Positions 43,653 through 52,089 of a stretch of 61,672 bases of DNA are shown here, in pieces (positions within the stretch are counted from its first letter, which is position 1; every line of letters begins with the position of its first letter). This DNA comes from Chthoniobacter flavus (GTDB lineage: Bacteria; Verrucomicrobiota; Verrucomicrobiia; Chthoniobacterales; JACTMZ01). The position numbers and the translations under genes were made by a program. Location: the NCBI GenBank assembly GCA_945878135.1, contig CAMDUL010000016.1, positions 1 through 61,672 of the forward strand. The letters are read 5' to 3'. Below the pieces are notes generated by a model. That model was not told the origin of the DNA, did no database searches, and was given only the letters and a program-made list of their open reading frames with translations.

Positions 43653-44729
43653 TCAGGCGAGGCCGGCTTCGGCCAGGCGGTCTTCCATGTCGCGTTGTTG
43701 CAGTGCGGTGACCATTTCGTCGAGGTCGCCTTCGATCACGCGGTCGAGATTGTAGAGGGTGAGGCCGATGCGGTGGTCGGTGATGCGGTTTTGCGGGAAA
43801 TTGTAAGTCCGGATTTTTTCCTCGCGGCCGGCCCGGCCGATGAGGCTGCGGCGGTGGGCGGAATACTTGGCTTCTTCCTCGTTGCGCTTGTCTTCGAGGA
43901 GTCGGGTGCGGAGGATTTCGAGGGCGGCGGCCTTGTTTTTTTGCTGCGAGCGTCCGTCTTGGCAACGGACGATTTTGCCGGTCGGGATGTGGAGGATCTG
44001 CACGGCGGAGTCGGTCGTGTTGACGCCTTGTCCGCCGGGTCCGCCGGAGCGGCAGACCTCGATGCGGAGGTCCTGCGGGCGCAGTTCGATGTCGACTTCC
44101 TGGGCCTCGGGCAGGACGGCGACCGTGGCGGTGGAGGTGTGGATGCGGCCCTGGGCTTCGGTGGCGGGGACGCGTTGCACGCGGTGGACGCCGCTTTCGT
44201 AGCGCAGGCGGCGAAAGACGGCGTTGCCGGTGACTTTGAAAACGACTTCCTTGAAGCCGCCGAGGCCGGACGGACTGGAGTCGACGGGCTCGATCTTGAG
44301 TCCGTTGGCTTCGGCGTAGCGCTGATACATGCGGTAGAGATCGGCGGCAAAGAGGGCGGCCTCGTCGCCGCCGGTGCCGCCGCGGATTTCCACGATGGCG
44401 TTGCGGTCCTCGCTCTCGTCGGGCGGGAGGAGGGCGAATTGGATGTCGCGGTCGAGGACGGCGAGACGTGCTTCGATTTGCGGGATCTCGGCGGCGGCGA
44501 GTTCGGCCATTTCGGGGTCGGGGCCGCCGGCCAGGGCCGCGTTTTCTTCGAGCTGCGTTTTGAGCCGGCGCATTTCCTCGTCGGCCGCGGCGAGCTCTTT
44601 CAGCCGGGCCTGTTCGCGCATGAGGTCGCGCGCTTTGGCCGGGTCGGCATAGAAGTCGCCGGCCGCGACGAGATGGTCCAACTCGGCCAGGCGCTCGCGT
44701 TTTTTGGCGATGAGCGGGGCGAGGTCCAT
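43653..44729 (-). CDS. prfA: Peptide chain release factor 1
   Basis: 358 residues, normal length. RF1 reads UAA and UAG. Codon-recognition tripeptide PAT lies in HRVQRVPATEAQGRIHTS, which separates it from RF2 (SPF). The catalytic GGQ is at about residues 231-233 (RSGGPGGQGVNTTDSA). Helical N-terminal domain from residue 1 (MDLAPLIAKKRERLAELD). Located between rpmE and prmC, a common arrangement. Confidence 0.97.
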   Translation of the reverse strand: MDLAPLIAKKRERLAELDHLVAAGDFYADPAKARDLMREQARLKELAAADEEMRRLKTQLEENAALAGGPDPEMAELAAAEIPQIEARLAVLDRDIQFALLPPDESEDRNAIVEIRGGTGGDEAALFAADLYRMYQRYAEANGLKIEPVDSSPSGLGGFKEVVFKVTGNAVFRRLRYESGVHRVQRVPATEAQGRIHTSTATVAVLPEAQEVDIELRPQDLRIEVCRSGGPGGQGVNTTDSAVQILHIPTGKIVRCQDGRSQQKNKAAALEILRTRLLEDKRNEEEAKYSAHRRSLIGRAGREEKIRTYNFPQNRITDHRIGLTLYNLDRVIEGDLDEMVTALQQRDMEDRLAEAGLA

Positions 44730-44789
44730 GAAAAGAAAAACGGCGACCGGCCGCGGGGCGGCGCGATCACCGTGTCAGCAAACAACCAA

Positions 44790-45014
44790 CTAAGCTTTTT
44801 TGACCCGGGTCGCTTTGACCGAGCCGTAGCGGCGGGAGAATTTTTCCACCCGTCCGGCGGTGTCGATGAACTTCTGTTCTCCGGTGAAGAAAGGATGGCA
44901 GGCCGCGCAGATGCCGATCTTGACGTTCCGGCGGGTCGAGCGGGTGTGGTAGACGGCCCCGCAGGTGCAGGTGATCGTGGTTTCGGCGTAATCGGGATGG
45001 AGACCGGCTTTCAT
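44790..45014 (-). CDS. rpmE: 50S ribosomal protein L31 (zinc form)
   Basis: 74 residues from the ATG at 45014 (MKAGLHPDYAETTI). Zn-binding Cys residues are present: TCTCGAVYHT and ICAACHPFFTG, the C+ form of bL31. Conserved C-terminal FFTGEQKFIDTAGRVEKFSRRYG. An upstream frame extension to 45062 is not needed. Sixty bases separate it from prfA. Confidence 0.97.
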   Translation of the reverse strand: MKAGLHPDYAETTITCTCGAVYHTRSTRRNVKIGICAACHPFFTGEQKFIDTAGRVEKFSRRYGSVKATRVKKA

Positions 45015-45120
45015 GGGATCAAAAAGGTCGCACAGCATGCCGCGGGGCGGACCGGGGTGCAAGCACTATCGGCGGCGTATTTGCTCGCTTCGGGCGGGCG
45101 GGCGGGGCGATATTTCAGCT

Positions 45121-45648
45121 ATGGAACATTCGGCCAGGTGGTTCCTCAGGAAACATGAGGACGGCGAGGTCTTCGGACCCATCGATTTCGCCAAACTGAA
45201 GGAGTGGGCGCGGGCAGCGCAGGTCTCGCCCCTCGACGCGGTGAGCGAAGACCGGGTCAACTGGACGAAGGCGCCGATGCTGCAGGAGTTGCACATGGAC
45301 TACCTGATCCAGCTGGGCGACGAATCCTATTACGGCCCGACCACGGAGGAAGCGGTGCAGGAGTTTCTGCGCCTCGGGGAAATCGGGCCCGACACCTTGT
45401 TGGTCAATTGTTGCACGGCGGCCGAGATGACTTTGCGGGAGAGCGGGTTCTTCCAGGGGGAATTGCCGGCCATGGATGACATTGCCCTGCGCGAACCCGG
45501 CCGCCGCACCATCCGCCACAATCTGCAGCAACGCATCCGCGAGCTGGAATTGCTCCTCGTCGAACGCCGCCAGCAGCTCGAGATGGCCGACGCGCGCATC
45601 CGCCAGCTGGAGAAGCGCCTGCACGCGGCGGGTTTGCACGCGGACTGA
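45121..45648 (+). CDS. GYF_2-domain protein
   Basis: 175 residues. N-terminal GYF_2-like segments: WFLRKHEDGEVFGPIDFAKLKEWARAAQVSPLDAVSEDRVNW and a second one, YLIQLGDESYYGPTTEEAVQEFLRLGEIGPDTLLV. The C-terminal 50 residues form a coiled coil (IRELELLLVERRQQLEMADARIRQLEKRL). It is soluble, and GYF-type domains bind Pro-rich peptides, so a scaffold role is likely. It heads the tlyA-nadK operon; the gap to tlyA is six bases. Confidence 0.78.
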   Translation: MEHSARWFLRKHEDGEVFGPIDFAKLKEWARAAQVSPLDAVSEDRVNWTKAPMLQELHMDYLIQLGDESYYGPTTEEAVQEFLRLGEIGPDTLLVNCCTAAEMTLRESGFFQGELPAMDDIALREPGRRTIRHNLQQRIRELELLLVERRQQLEMADARIRQLEKRLHAAGLHAD

Positions 45649-45654
45649 CCGCCC

Positions 45655-46383
45655 ATGGCCAAAGAGCGGCTCGATGTCCTGCTCGTGCAGCGGGGCCTGT
45701 GCCCGTCGCGGGAAAAAGCGCAACGCGTCATCATGGCCGGGGGCGTGTTCTCGGGCGGCACGCGTCTGGACAAAGCGTCGCAACAGCTGTCCGCCGACAC
45801 CCCGCTCGAAGTGCGCGAGGCCGACCGCTACGTCGGGCGCGGGGGTCACAAGTTGGAGGCGGCGCTGACGCATTTCGCGATCGATCCGTCCGGCCTGGTG
45901 TGCCTCGACGTGGGGGCGTCGACCGGCGGGTTCACCGACTGCCTGCTGCAGCATGGCGCGGCGCGGGTCCACGCGCTCGACGTCGGGCACGGCCAGCTCG
46001 ACTGGAAAATCCGCAATGATCCGCGGGTGGTGGTGATGGAGCATTGCAACGCGCGCCATTTGCAACCGGGCGATCTTCCGGAGAAAGCGGGTCTCGTGGT
46101 GGCCGATGTGAGTTTTATTTCGCTGACTTTGGTCTTGCCGCCCGCGGCGGGGGTTCTTACTGACGGCGGGGTGATCGTGGCCCTGATCAAGCCGCAGTTT
46201 GAATTGTCCCGCGCCGAGGTCGGCCGCGGCGGCGTGGTGCGTGACGAGGCGCTGCGGGACAAGGCGGTGGAAAAAATCCGCGCTTTCGCCGCCGGGGCGG
46301 GGTGGACGTGGGGCGGGGTGGTTGCTTCGCCGCTCGCGGGGGCGGACGGCAACCGCGAATTCCTTTGCCTGCTGCGGCCATGA
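45655..46383 (+). CDS. tlyA: TlyA-family rRNA 2'-O-methyltransferase (hemolysin A family)
   Basis: 242 residues. N-terminal S4 RNA-binding domain (MAKERLDVLLVQRGLCPSREKAQRVIMAG) and a FtsJ-type SAM domain with LDVGASTGGFTDCLLQ, ADVSFISLTLVLP and ALIKPQFEL. The K-D-K-E type catalytic set fits 2'-O methylation of ribose in 16S/23S rRNA. The stop overlaps nadK (ATGA); tlyA-nadK pairing is common in bacteria. Confidence 0.93.
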   Translation: MAKERLDVLLVQRGLCPSREKAQRVIMAGGVFSGGTRLDKASQQLSADTPLEVREADRYVGRGGHKLEAALTHFAIDPSGLVCLDVGASTGGFTDCLLQHGAARVHALDVGHGQLDWKIRNDPRVVVMEHCNARHLQPGDLPEKAGLVVADVSFISLTLVLPPAAGVLTDGGVIVALIKPQFELSRAEVGRGGVVRDEALRDKAVEKIRAFAAGAGWTWGGVVASPLAGADGNREFLCLLRP

Positions 46384-47240
46384 AAGCGGGGCTTTTGGCA
46401 CGGGTCGACAACCCGCAGGCGGGTCCGCTCGTCGCCGCGCTGCGCGAGGCGCTCATGGCGCGCGGGGTCGAGGTTCTGCTCGAAAGCCGCACGGCCGCGC
46501 TGCTCGGTCCGTCCGTGCCCGGCCTCGGCGAGACCGATCTGGCCGCGGGCAGCGACCTGCTCGTTTTGCTCGGCGGGGACGGCACGATTCTGCGCGCCCT
46601 GCACCGCATGCGCGGCGCGGTGCCGCCGGTTTTCGGCATCAACCTCGGCTCGCTCGGCTTTCTCACCGGCGTGCACAGCAATGAGTGGCCCAAGGCGGTC
46701 GAGAGCATCGCGGCGGGGGATTTCCAGCTGAGCGTGAGGACCCAGTTGCGCGTCGAACTCGAGCGCGACGGCAAGGTCGTCGAAACCTTCACCGGCTTGA
46801 ACGATGCGGTGGTCAGCCGCGGCCAGCACTCGCAACTCATCAAGGTCGACGTGCGCGTCGACGGCGACGAACTGTGCGTCTACAACGCGGACGGCCTCAT
46901 CGTGGCGACGCCCACCGGTTCGACCGCCTACTCCATGTCGGCCGGCGGTCCGCTGCTCCTGCCGGGCAGCGCGTGTTTTGTCATAACACCCATCTGCCCC
47001 CACGTCCTGACCAACCGCTCGACGGTGGTGGCCGACACCGCGCGGCTCGAGTTGCGGCTGTCGGGGGGCGGGCCCGGGGTGACGGTCAATGTGGACGGCC
47101 AGGAGATCCGCGCCTTCGGTCCCGGCGACGTGCTGCGTCTCTCGCGGGCGGAGGAAAAGCTCCGTCTGGCCACGCTGCCCGGCCGCACCTTCAGCGGCGT
47201 GCTGCGCGAGAAATTGAAATGGAGCGGCAGCAACGTATGA
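46380..47240 (+). CDS. nadK: NAD kinase
   Basis: 286 residues from the ATG at 46380. Phosphorylates NAD+ to NADP+. Motifs: [11 protein letters not shown] (GGDG), [20 protein letters not shown] and [20 protein letters not shown]. The downstream gene begins within the stop codon (ATGA), so at least tlyA, nadK and the EIIA-like gene are coupled. Confidence 0.95.
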   Translation: MKAGLLARVDNPQAGPLVAALREALMARGVEVLLESRTAALLGPSVPGLGETDLAAGSDLLVLLGGDGTILRALHRMRGAVPPVFGINLGSLGFLTGVHSNEWPKAVESIAAGDFQLSVRTQLRVELERDGKVVETFTGLNDAVVSRGQHSQLIKVDVRVDGDELCVYNADGLIVATPTGSTAYSMSAGGPLLLPGSACFVITPICPHVLTNRSTVVADTARLELRLSGGGPGVTVNVDGQEIRAFGPGDVLRLSRAEEKLRLATLPGRTFSGVLREKLKWSGSNV

Positions 47241-47671
47241 GCGGCATGGCGAGGTTGCTCGACCCCTCGCGCGTGCGGCTGGATCTGCCGGCGGATTCGC
47301 GCGAGGGCGCGGCGGACGCCGCCATGGCCCTGCTGCGCGACGACCCGCGGCTCGCCTCGTGGGAGGAATTCCGCCGCTCGGTGGGCGGCAAACAGATCGT
47401 CGATCTCGAGGGTTCCGATGGCGCCGTGCTGCTGGCGCACGGACGCGATCCGGCGGTGAGGGAAATGACCATGGCCGCCGCGCGTTTCTCCGCGCCTTCC
47501 CGTCCGCGTCTCGTCTTTGTCTTCGCCATCCCCTCGGCCATGGCCGGGGAATACCTGCGCGCGGTCGGGGCGCTGGCCCGTGTCTGCCGCCAGGAGGAAA
47601 AGCTGGCCATGTTGCTCTCCGCCCCCGATGCGGAGACCTTCGCCGGCACGCTGGAGGAGTGGATGGCGTGA
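47237..47671 (+). CDS. PTS EIIA-like (PtsN-type) protein
   Basis: 144 residues. Fold pattern of the EIIA-fructose/PtsN family: N-terminal [26 protein letters not shown], then [24 protein letters not shown] where the His of LAHGR corresponds to the phosphorylated His of AIPHGR, and [29 protein letters not shown]. No other PTS component is near, so it is likely regulatory. It is tightly coupled between nadK and an ABC ATPase. Confidence 0.72.
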   Translation: MSGMARLLDPSRVRLDLPADSREGAADAAMALLRDDPRLASWEEFRRSVGGKQIVDLEGSDGAVLLAHGRDPAVREMTMAAARFSAPSRPRLVFVFAIPSAMAGEYLRAVGALARVCRQEEKLAMLLSAPDAETFAGTLEEWMA

Positions 47672-47718
47672 GCGCGGCGGAACTTGCGGGCGCGGACGCC
47701 GGAGGGCACATTGCGCGG

Positions 47719-48510
47719 ATGCCGCTCATCTCGGTCCGCAACCTGCGCACTTGGTTTCCCGTCTTCGGCGGTGTTTTCCGCCGCCGCACCGGCGAGATCA
47801 AGGCGGTGGATGACGTGAGTTTCGACATCGGGCCGGGTCAGACGGTCGGTCTGGTCGGCGAAAGCGGGAGCGGCAAGACGACGGTCGGCCGCACCCTGCT
47901 CAAGCTCACCCCCGCCACCTCGGGCCGGGTGCTTTACGAGGGGCGCGATATTCTTCCCTTGGGCGAGACGGAATTCCGTCCGCTGCGCAAGGACCTGCAG
48001 ATGATTTTCCAGGACCCGTTCGGTTCGCTCAATCCGCGCATGACCATCGGGGCGATCCTCGCCGAGCCGCTGGAGATCCATTTTCCGCAGATGACCAAAG
48101 CCGACCGCCGCGAGCGCGTGGCGGAGTTGCTGGGGCTGGTCGGGTTGCCGGCCGATGCCATGGGGCGTTATCCGCACGAATTCAGCGGCGGGCAACGCCA
48201 GCGCATCGGCATCGCGCGGGCGCTCGCGGTCAAGCCGAAGTTCATCGTCTGCGACGAACCGGTCAGCGCGCTCGACGTCAGCGTGCAGGCCCAGATCGTC
48301 AATCTGCTGCAGGACCTCCAGGAGCAGCTGGGCATCGCTTACCTCTTCATCGCGCACGACCTTGCCGTCGTGCAGCATGTGAGCGATCATGTCATTGTCA
48401 TGCACCGCGGAAAAATCGTCGAATCGGCCCCGGCCGCCGCGATCTACGATGACCCGCAGCACGAATACACGAAGAAGCTGTTGTCGGCCGTGCCGAAACT
48501 GGCGGCTTGA
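47719..48510 (+). CDS. Oligopeptide-type ABC transporter ATP-binding protein
   Basis: 263 residues from the ATG at 47719; a GTG at 47668, overlapping the previous stop, would add 17 residues. Walker [10 protein letters not shown], signature [15 protein letters not shown], Walker [13 protein letters not shown] and switch His (IAHDLAVV) are intact, with the [13 protein letters not shown] segment typical of OppF/DppF. The usual oligopeptide C-terminal extension is missing. No permease, binding protein or second ATPase is adjacent, so it is an orphan subunit or serves a distant transporter. Confidence 0.88.
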   Translation: MPLISVRNLRTWFPVFGGVFRRRTGEIKAVDDVSFDIGPGQTVGLVGESGSGKTTVGRTLLKLTPATSGRVLYEGRDILPLGETEFRPLRKDLQMIFQDPFGSLNPRMTIGAILAEPLEIHFPQMTKADRRERVAELLGLVGLPADAMGRYPHEFSGGQRQRIGIARALAVKPKFIVCDEPVSALDVSVQAQIVNLLQDLQEQLGIAYLFIAHDLAVVQHVSDHVIVMHRGKIVESAPAAAIYDDPQHEYTKKLLSAVPKLAA

Positions 48511-48527
48511 GGAGGTTTGACCGGCTG

Positions 48528-49646
48528 ATGACCACCTACGCGCGTAAATTGGTCGGATTGCAATGGCCGCTCCTGCTTCTGGTGCTCCTGCTCGGGGCTT
48601 TCGGGATCTTCGCCATCTACAGCGCGACGTGGATGCGCGAGCAGGACTTCTGGAACCGTCAGTTCGTCTTCCTGCTGGCCGGTCTCGTGCTCTGTCTCGG
48701 GGTGGCCATGACCGACTACCGTTGGGTGCGGGCGGGTGCTTTGCCGCTCTACATCGCGGGACTGGTCGGGTTGCTCGTCGTGCATTTTTTCGGGACGACG
48801 GTCTACGGGGCCCGGAGTTGGCTGGACTTCGGTTTCATCAATTTCCAGCCGTCACAGCTGGCCATCGTCGGGGCCATCATGCTCATGGCGTTGTTTCTGT
48901 CCGAATACGAAAGCATGCCCGCGCCGCTGCGGATCGCCCTCTGCGGCGTCATCACGGCCGTGCCTTTCCTGCTCATCCTCATCCAGCCCGACCTCGGTTC
49001 GGCCATCGTGTGGATGCCGGTCATTCTGGCCATGCTTTACACGGCGCGGATCCCGGCCCGCTACCTGATCAGCATGATCCTGCTGGTGCTGGCGGTCATT
49101 CCCCTGATGGTCAACTTCGGCCTGCGCCCTTACCAGCGCCAGCGCATCATCACCTTCCTTGATCCGGAGTTGGATCCGCGCGGGGCGGGGTGGACGATCA
49201 ACCAGTCGCTCACGGCCATCGGTTCCGGCGGATGGGAAGGCAAAGGGTTCAAGGCCCCGAACACGCTGAACGAGTTGGGCTTCCTGCCGAGCACGATCGT
49301 GCACAACGATTTCATTTTCTCGGTCATCGGCGAGCAGCACGGCTTCATCGGCGGGGCGCTCTTGTTGCTGGCCTTTCTCGCCCTGATCGGTCTGGGTTTG
49401 TATGTCTCGCTGCGGGCCTCGGACGACCTCGGGCGTTTGCTGGCGGTCGGCCTGACCACCCTGCTGTTCACCCACACTTTCATGAATATCGGCATGACCA
49501 TCGGGGTGACGCCGATCACCGGCCTGCCCTTGCCTCTGGTTAGTTACGGTGGGTCCTTCCTGCTCACGGTTCTCTTCAGCGTGGGGATCCTGCAGAGCAT
49601 CTGGGTGCACCGGGGAGGGGCGGCGAAGTCGCGGGGCGGGTGGTGA
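48528..49646 (+). CDS. rodA: Rod shape-determining SEDS protein
   Basis: 372 residues from the ATG at 48528, with GGAGG at 48511-48515. SEDS family peptidoglycan glycosyltransferase with about ten helices. Signature segments: FINFQPSQLAIVG, LILIQPDLGSAIVW, GAGWTINQSLTAIGSGG, HNDFIFSVIGEQHGFIG and the C-terminal PLPLVSYGGSFLLTVL. FtsW is the alternative, but the size, absence of long tails and TVYGARSWLDFG favour RodA. The partner PBP2 and MreBCD are not in the window. Confidence 0.9.
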   Translation: MTTYARKLVGLQWPLLLLVLLLGAFGIFAIYSATWMREQDFWNRQFVFLLAGLVLCLGVAMTDYRWVRAGALPLYIAGLVGLLVVHFFGTTVYGARSWLDFGFINFQPSQLAIVGAIMLMALFLSEYESMPAPLRIALCGVITAVPFLLILIQPDLGSAIVWMPVILAMLYTARIPARYLISMILLVLAVIPLMVNFGLRPYQRQRIITFLDPELDPRGAGWTINQSLTAIGSGGWEGKGFKAPNTLNELGFLPSTIVHNDFIFSVIGEQHGFIGGALLLLAFLALIGLGLYVSLRASDDLGRLLAVGLTTLLFTHTFMNIGMTIGVTPITGLPLPLVSYGGSFLLTVLFSVGILQSIWVHRGGAAKSRGGW

Positions 49647-49648
49647 AG

Positions 49649-49706
49649 CCGGCCCTGGCGGAAGGCGCCGGGCTGGTCTTCGTAACAGTGTAGAAGCGCT
49701 TTTTTT
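49649..49706 (+). terminator. Terminator after rodA
   Basis: A G/C-rich stem (CCGGCCC...GGGCTGG, 49649-49676, with a G-T pair and one bulge) is followed by a small CTTC/GAAG hairpin and seven T residues at 49700-49706. Confidence 0.5.
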
Positions 49707-49762
49707 CCGCCCTTTTTCTTGCCCGGCCCCCGATCCGGCCGGATAGTTTCTCTTCAGCCCAC

Positions 49763-50605
49763 ATGGCTCCCACCAAATTCATCTTGGCCTTGTCCTTGGC
49801 CACCGTTTTCGCCGCGTCGTCGCCCGCCTCCGCCCCGCTGTCTTTCGAGGAGCAGGCCCTGCGCCTGCGCGAGAGTGTGCTTCTCCGGGTCGAGCCCCGT
49901 CTCCCCCGTCCGGCGGCCGCCGCGGCCCGGGCCGGAAATTCGCGCCGCTACCCCTGGAAGAACAACATCATCACCACCGTTTTCTGGGTCGGGGAACAAC
50001 CGACGCAGAACAACCCCGTGCCCAACTGCAAAAGCTCCTGGGACGTCAACTGGGCCAAAAATTTCGGCGGCTACGACAACCCGGACCCCACTGCGCGCCG
50101 CGGCTACATCCCGGCACGATTCATTCCGCGGCAGAACCCGTTCTACATCGCTCTTCCTTACAATGACGTGACCCGGGGCAAGACCAAGCCCGAGGCCCCG
50201 CGGGTCATCCCGTGGTTCCGCGAGGCTTTCGTCAAAGCGGGCCGGACCGTTTGCAAGGGCCGCTGGGTGGCGATCCGCTACCGCGGCCGCGAGGCCTACG
50301 GGCAGTGGGAAGATTGCGGTCCCTTCCGCACCGACCATTGGCAATACGTCTTCGGCAACCAGCGCCCGATGCCCAACCTGAACCAAGCCGCCGGGTTGGA
50401 TGTTTCCCCGGCCATCCGGGACTACCTCGGGATCCGTGGCAAATGTCCGACCGACTGGCGCTTCGTCGAGTTCAGCGAAGTGCCCCGCGGGCCCTGGGCC
50501 CAATACGGCGACAACAATACCTTCGTGCAGCAAAGACGGCGGGCCGACGTCCGTTTTGCCGAAACCGGCCGCGGTTCCGCCGCCGCACCCGCACGAGGGA
50601 ACTGA
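49763..50605 (+). CDS. Secreted protein with possible double-psi beta-barrel (RlpA-like) region
   Basis: 280 residues with a signal peptide (about 1-23, SLATVFAASSPASA). The mature part contains TVFWVGEQPTQNN, FYIALPYNDVTRGK, GRWVAIRYRGREAYGQWEDCGPFRTDHWQYVFG and GLDVSPAIRDYLGI, which follow the order of RlpA-like and related DPBB domains (YNAxAxPx, ...DCGPF..., LDLS). Four Cys residues could form disulfides. It may bind or process cell-wall glycan. Single gene with its own promoter region. Confidence 0.6.
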   Translation: MAPTKFILALSLATVFAASSPASAPLSFEEQALRLRESVLLRVEPRLPRPAAAAARAGNSRRYPWKNNIITTVFWVGEQPTQNNPVPNCKSSWDVNWAKNFGGYDNPDPTARRGYIPARFIPRQNPFYIALPYNDVTRGKTKPEAPRVIPWFREAFVKAGRTVCKGRWVAIRYRGREAYGQWEDCGPFRTDHWQYVFGNQRPMPNLNQAAGLDVSPAIRDYLGIRGKCPTDWRFVEFSEVPRGPWAQYGDNNTFVQQRRRADVRFAETGRGSAAAPARGN

Positions 50606-50697
50606 CCCGCCGATGAATTCCCGCGCCGCGGCGCGCATCCCGAACGGGACCATGCGCGTATCAACTTGGCTGTCCGTCAGTTCGGCAAACTGCAGCG

Positions 50698-50727
50698 TTG
50701 CCTCGGTTCACCGGAAACTGCTATTTT
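50698..50727 (+). promoter_or_regulatory. Promoter TTGCCT-18-TATTTT of the aminotransferase operon
   Basis: TTGCCT at 50698-50703 and TATTTT at 50722-50727 with an 18-base spacer, 21 bases before the start codon at 50749. Confidence 0.5.
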
Positions 50728-50748
50728 GATCCTTTCGGCGCAAACTTG

Positions 50749-52089
50749 ATGAAAATCATCAGCATCAACGGGGAAGAGGTTGCGCCTCCGCTCAACGGGC
50801 ATGCCTGGGAGGCGGAGACCGACCTCTTCGCCAAATGCTCGGCCTACGACGAGCCCGAGCGGGCGCAGGCCCTCGGGATTTATCCGTTTTTCCGTCCCAT
50901 CGAAGAAATGGACGGCGCCGAGGTCCTTTGCGAGGGCAAGCGCGTCGTCATGGTCGGCTCGAACAACTACCTCGGTCTGGCCAACGACCCGCGAGTGGTC
51001 GAAGCCGCCGTCGGGGCGACCCGCAAATACGGCCTCGGTTGCACCGGATCGCGTTTCCTCAGCGGCAACCTCATCCTCCACGAGCAACTCGAAGAGGCCC
51101 TCGCCGCCTACATCGGCAAAGATTCCGCCCTGCTTTTCTCCACCGGCTATTTCGCCAACCAGGGCGCGCTGACCTGCCTTTTCGAGGAGGGTGACTACAT
51201 CCTTTGCGACAAGGAAAACCACGCCAGTCTGATCGACGGCTGCCGCATGTCGCCGGCCAAAATCATCCCCTTCGCCCACAATTCCCCCGAGTCCCTGCGC
51301 CGCCGCCTTTCCCGCCTTCCCGCCGGTGCCGGCAAGATGGTGGTCATCGACGGCGTCTTCAGCATGTCCGGCGACATCGCGCGGCTGGCCGAGTTGATGG
51401 ACGTGGCCGAGGAATTCGGCGCCAAATTCTACGTCGACGAGGCCCACGCCCTCGGGGTCATCGGTCCCGACGGCAAAGGCAGCGCGCACCATACCGGCAC
51501 GGCCGACCGCGCGGACCTCATGATGGGCACCTTTTCCAAATCGCTCGGCTGCATGGGCGGGTTCCTCGCCGGCGGCAAGGACGTGATCAAATACGTCCGC
51601 CACAAAGCACGCTGCTTCATTTTCACCGCTTCACCCACGCCCGCGGTGGCCGGCGGCGTGATGAAAGCCCTCGAGATCATGCAGGAGGAGCCCTGGCGCA
51701 TCGAGAAGCTCTGGGAAAACACCCGGCGCATGCACCGCGGTTTCCGCGAGCTCGGCTTCCACATCGGCACGACCGAAACACCGATCGTCCCGATTCTCGT
51801 CGGCGACGAACAAAAAGCCTTCTTCTTCTCCCAGCGCCTTTTCGACAGCGGGATTTTCGCCACCCCGGCCATCTATCCGGCCGTGCGCCGCGGACAGGCC
51901 ATCATTCGCACCAGCTACATGGCGACCCACACTCCGGAACAACTCGACTACGTGCTCGAAACCTTCGAGCGCATCGCCCGCGAACTCCGCATTTTCGAAG
52001 ACGATGCCTACCAGCGCGCCGCCGGGGAAATCCCCCAAAGGCATCCAGATCCGCACCTGCCGCACCCGGTCCGAACTGCGGCAGTTTGA
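50749..52089 (+). CDS. Alpha-oxoamine synthase, serine palmitoyltransferase-like
   Basis: 446 residues from the ATG at 50749. PLP-dependent family that condenses an amino acid with acyl-CoA (KBL, AONS, ALAS, SPT). Motifs: VGSNNYLGLAND, KYGLGCTGSRFLSGNLILHEQLE, DKENHASLIDGCRMS, VYVDEAHALG (here FYVDEAHALGVIG) and the PLP lysine in GTFSKSLGCMGGF. I favour serine palmitoyltransferase because of the following acyltransferase-like and reductase genes, which match the bacterial ceramide route, but KBL-like activity is not excluded. The last 86 bases overlap the next gene in another frame; its C-terminal 25 residues look untypical. Confidence 0.88.
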   Translation: MKIISINGEEVAPPLNGHAWEAETDLFAKCSAYDEPERAQALGIYPFFRPIEEMDGAEVLCEGKRVVMVGSNNYLGLANDPRVVEAAVGATRKYGLGCTGSRFLSGNLILHEQLEEALAAYIGKDSALLFSTGYFANQGALTCLFEEGDYILCDKENHASLIDGCRMSPAKIIPFAHNSPESLRRRLSRLPAGAGKMVVIDGVFSMSGDIARLAELMDVAEEFGAKFYVDEAHALGVIGPDGKGSAHHTGTADRADLMMGTFSKSLGCMGGFLAGGKDVIKYVRHKARCFIFTASPTPAVAGGVMKALEIMQEEPWRIEKLWENTRRMHRGFRELGFHIGTTETPIVPILVGDEQKAFFFSQRLFDSGIFATPAIYPAVRRGQAIIRTSYMATHTPEQLDYVLETFERIARELRIFEDDAYQRAAGEIPQRHPDPHLPHPVRTAAV

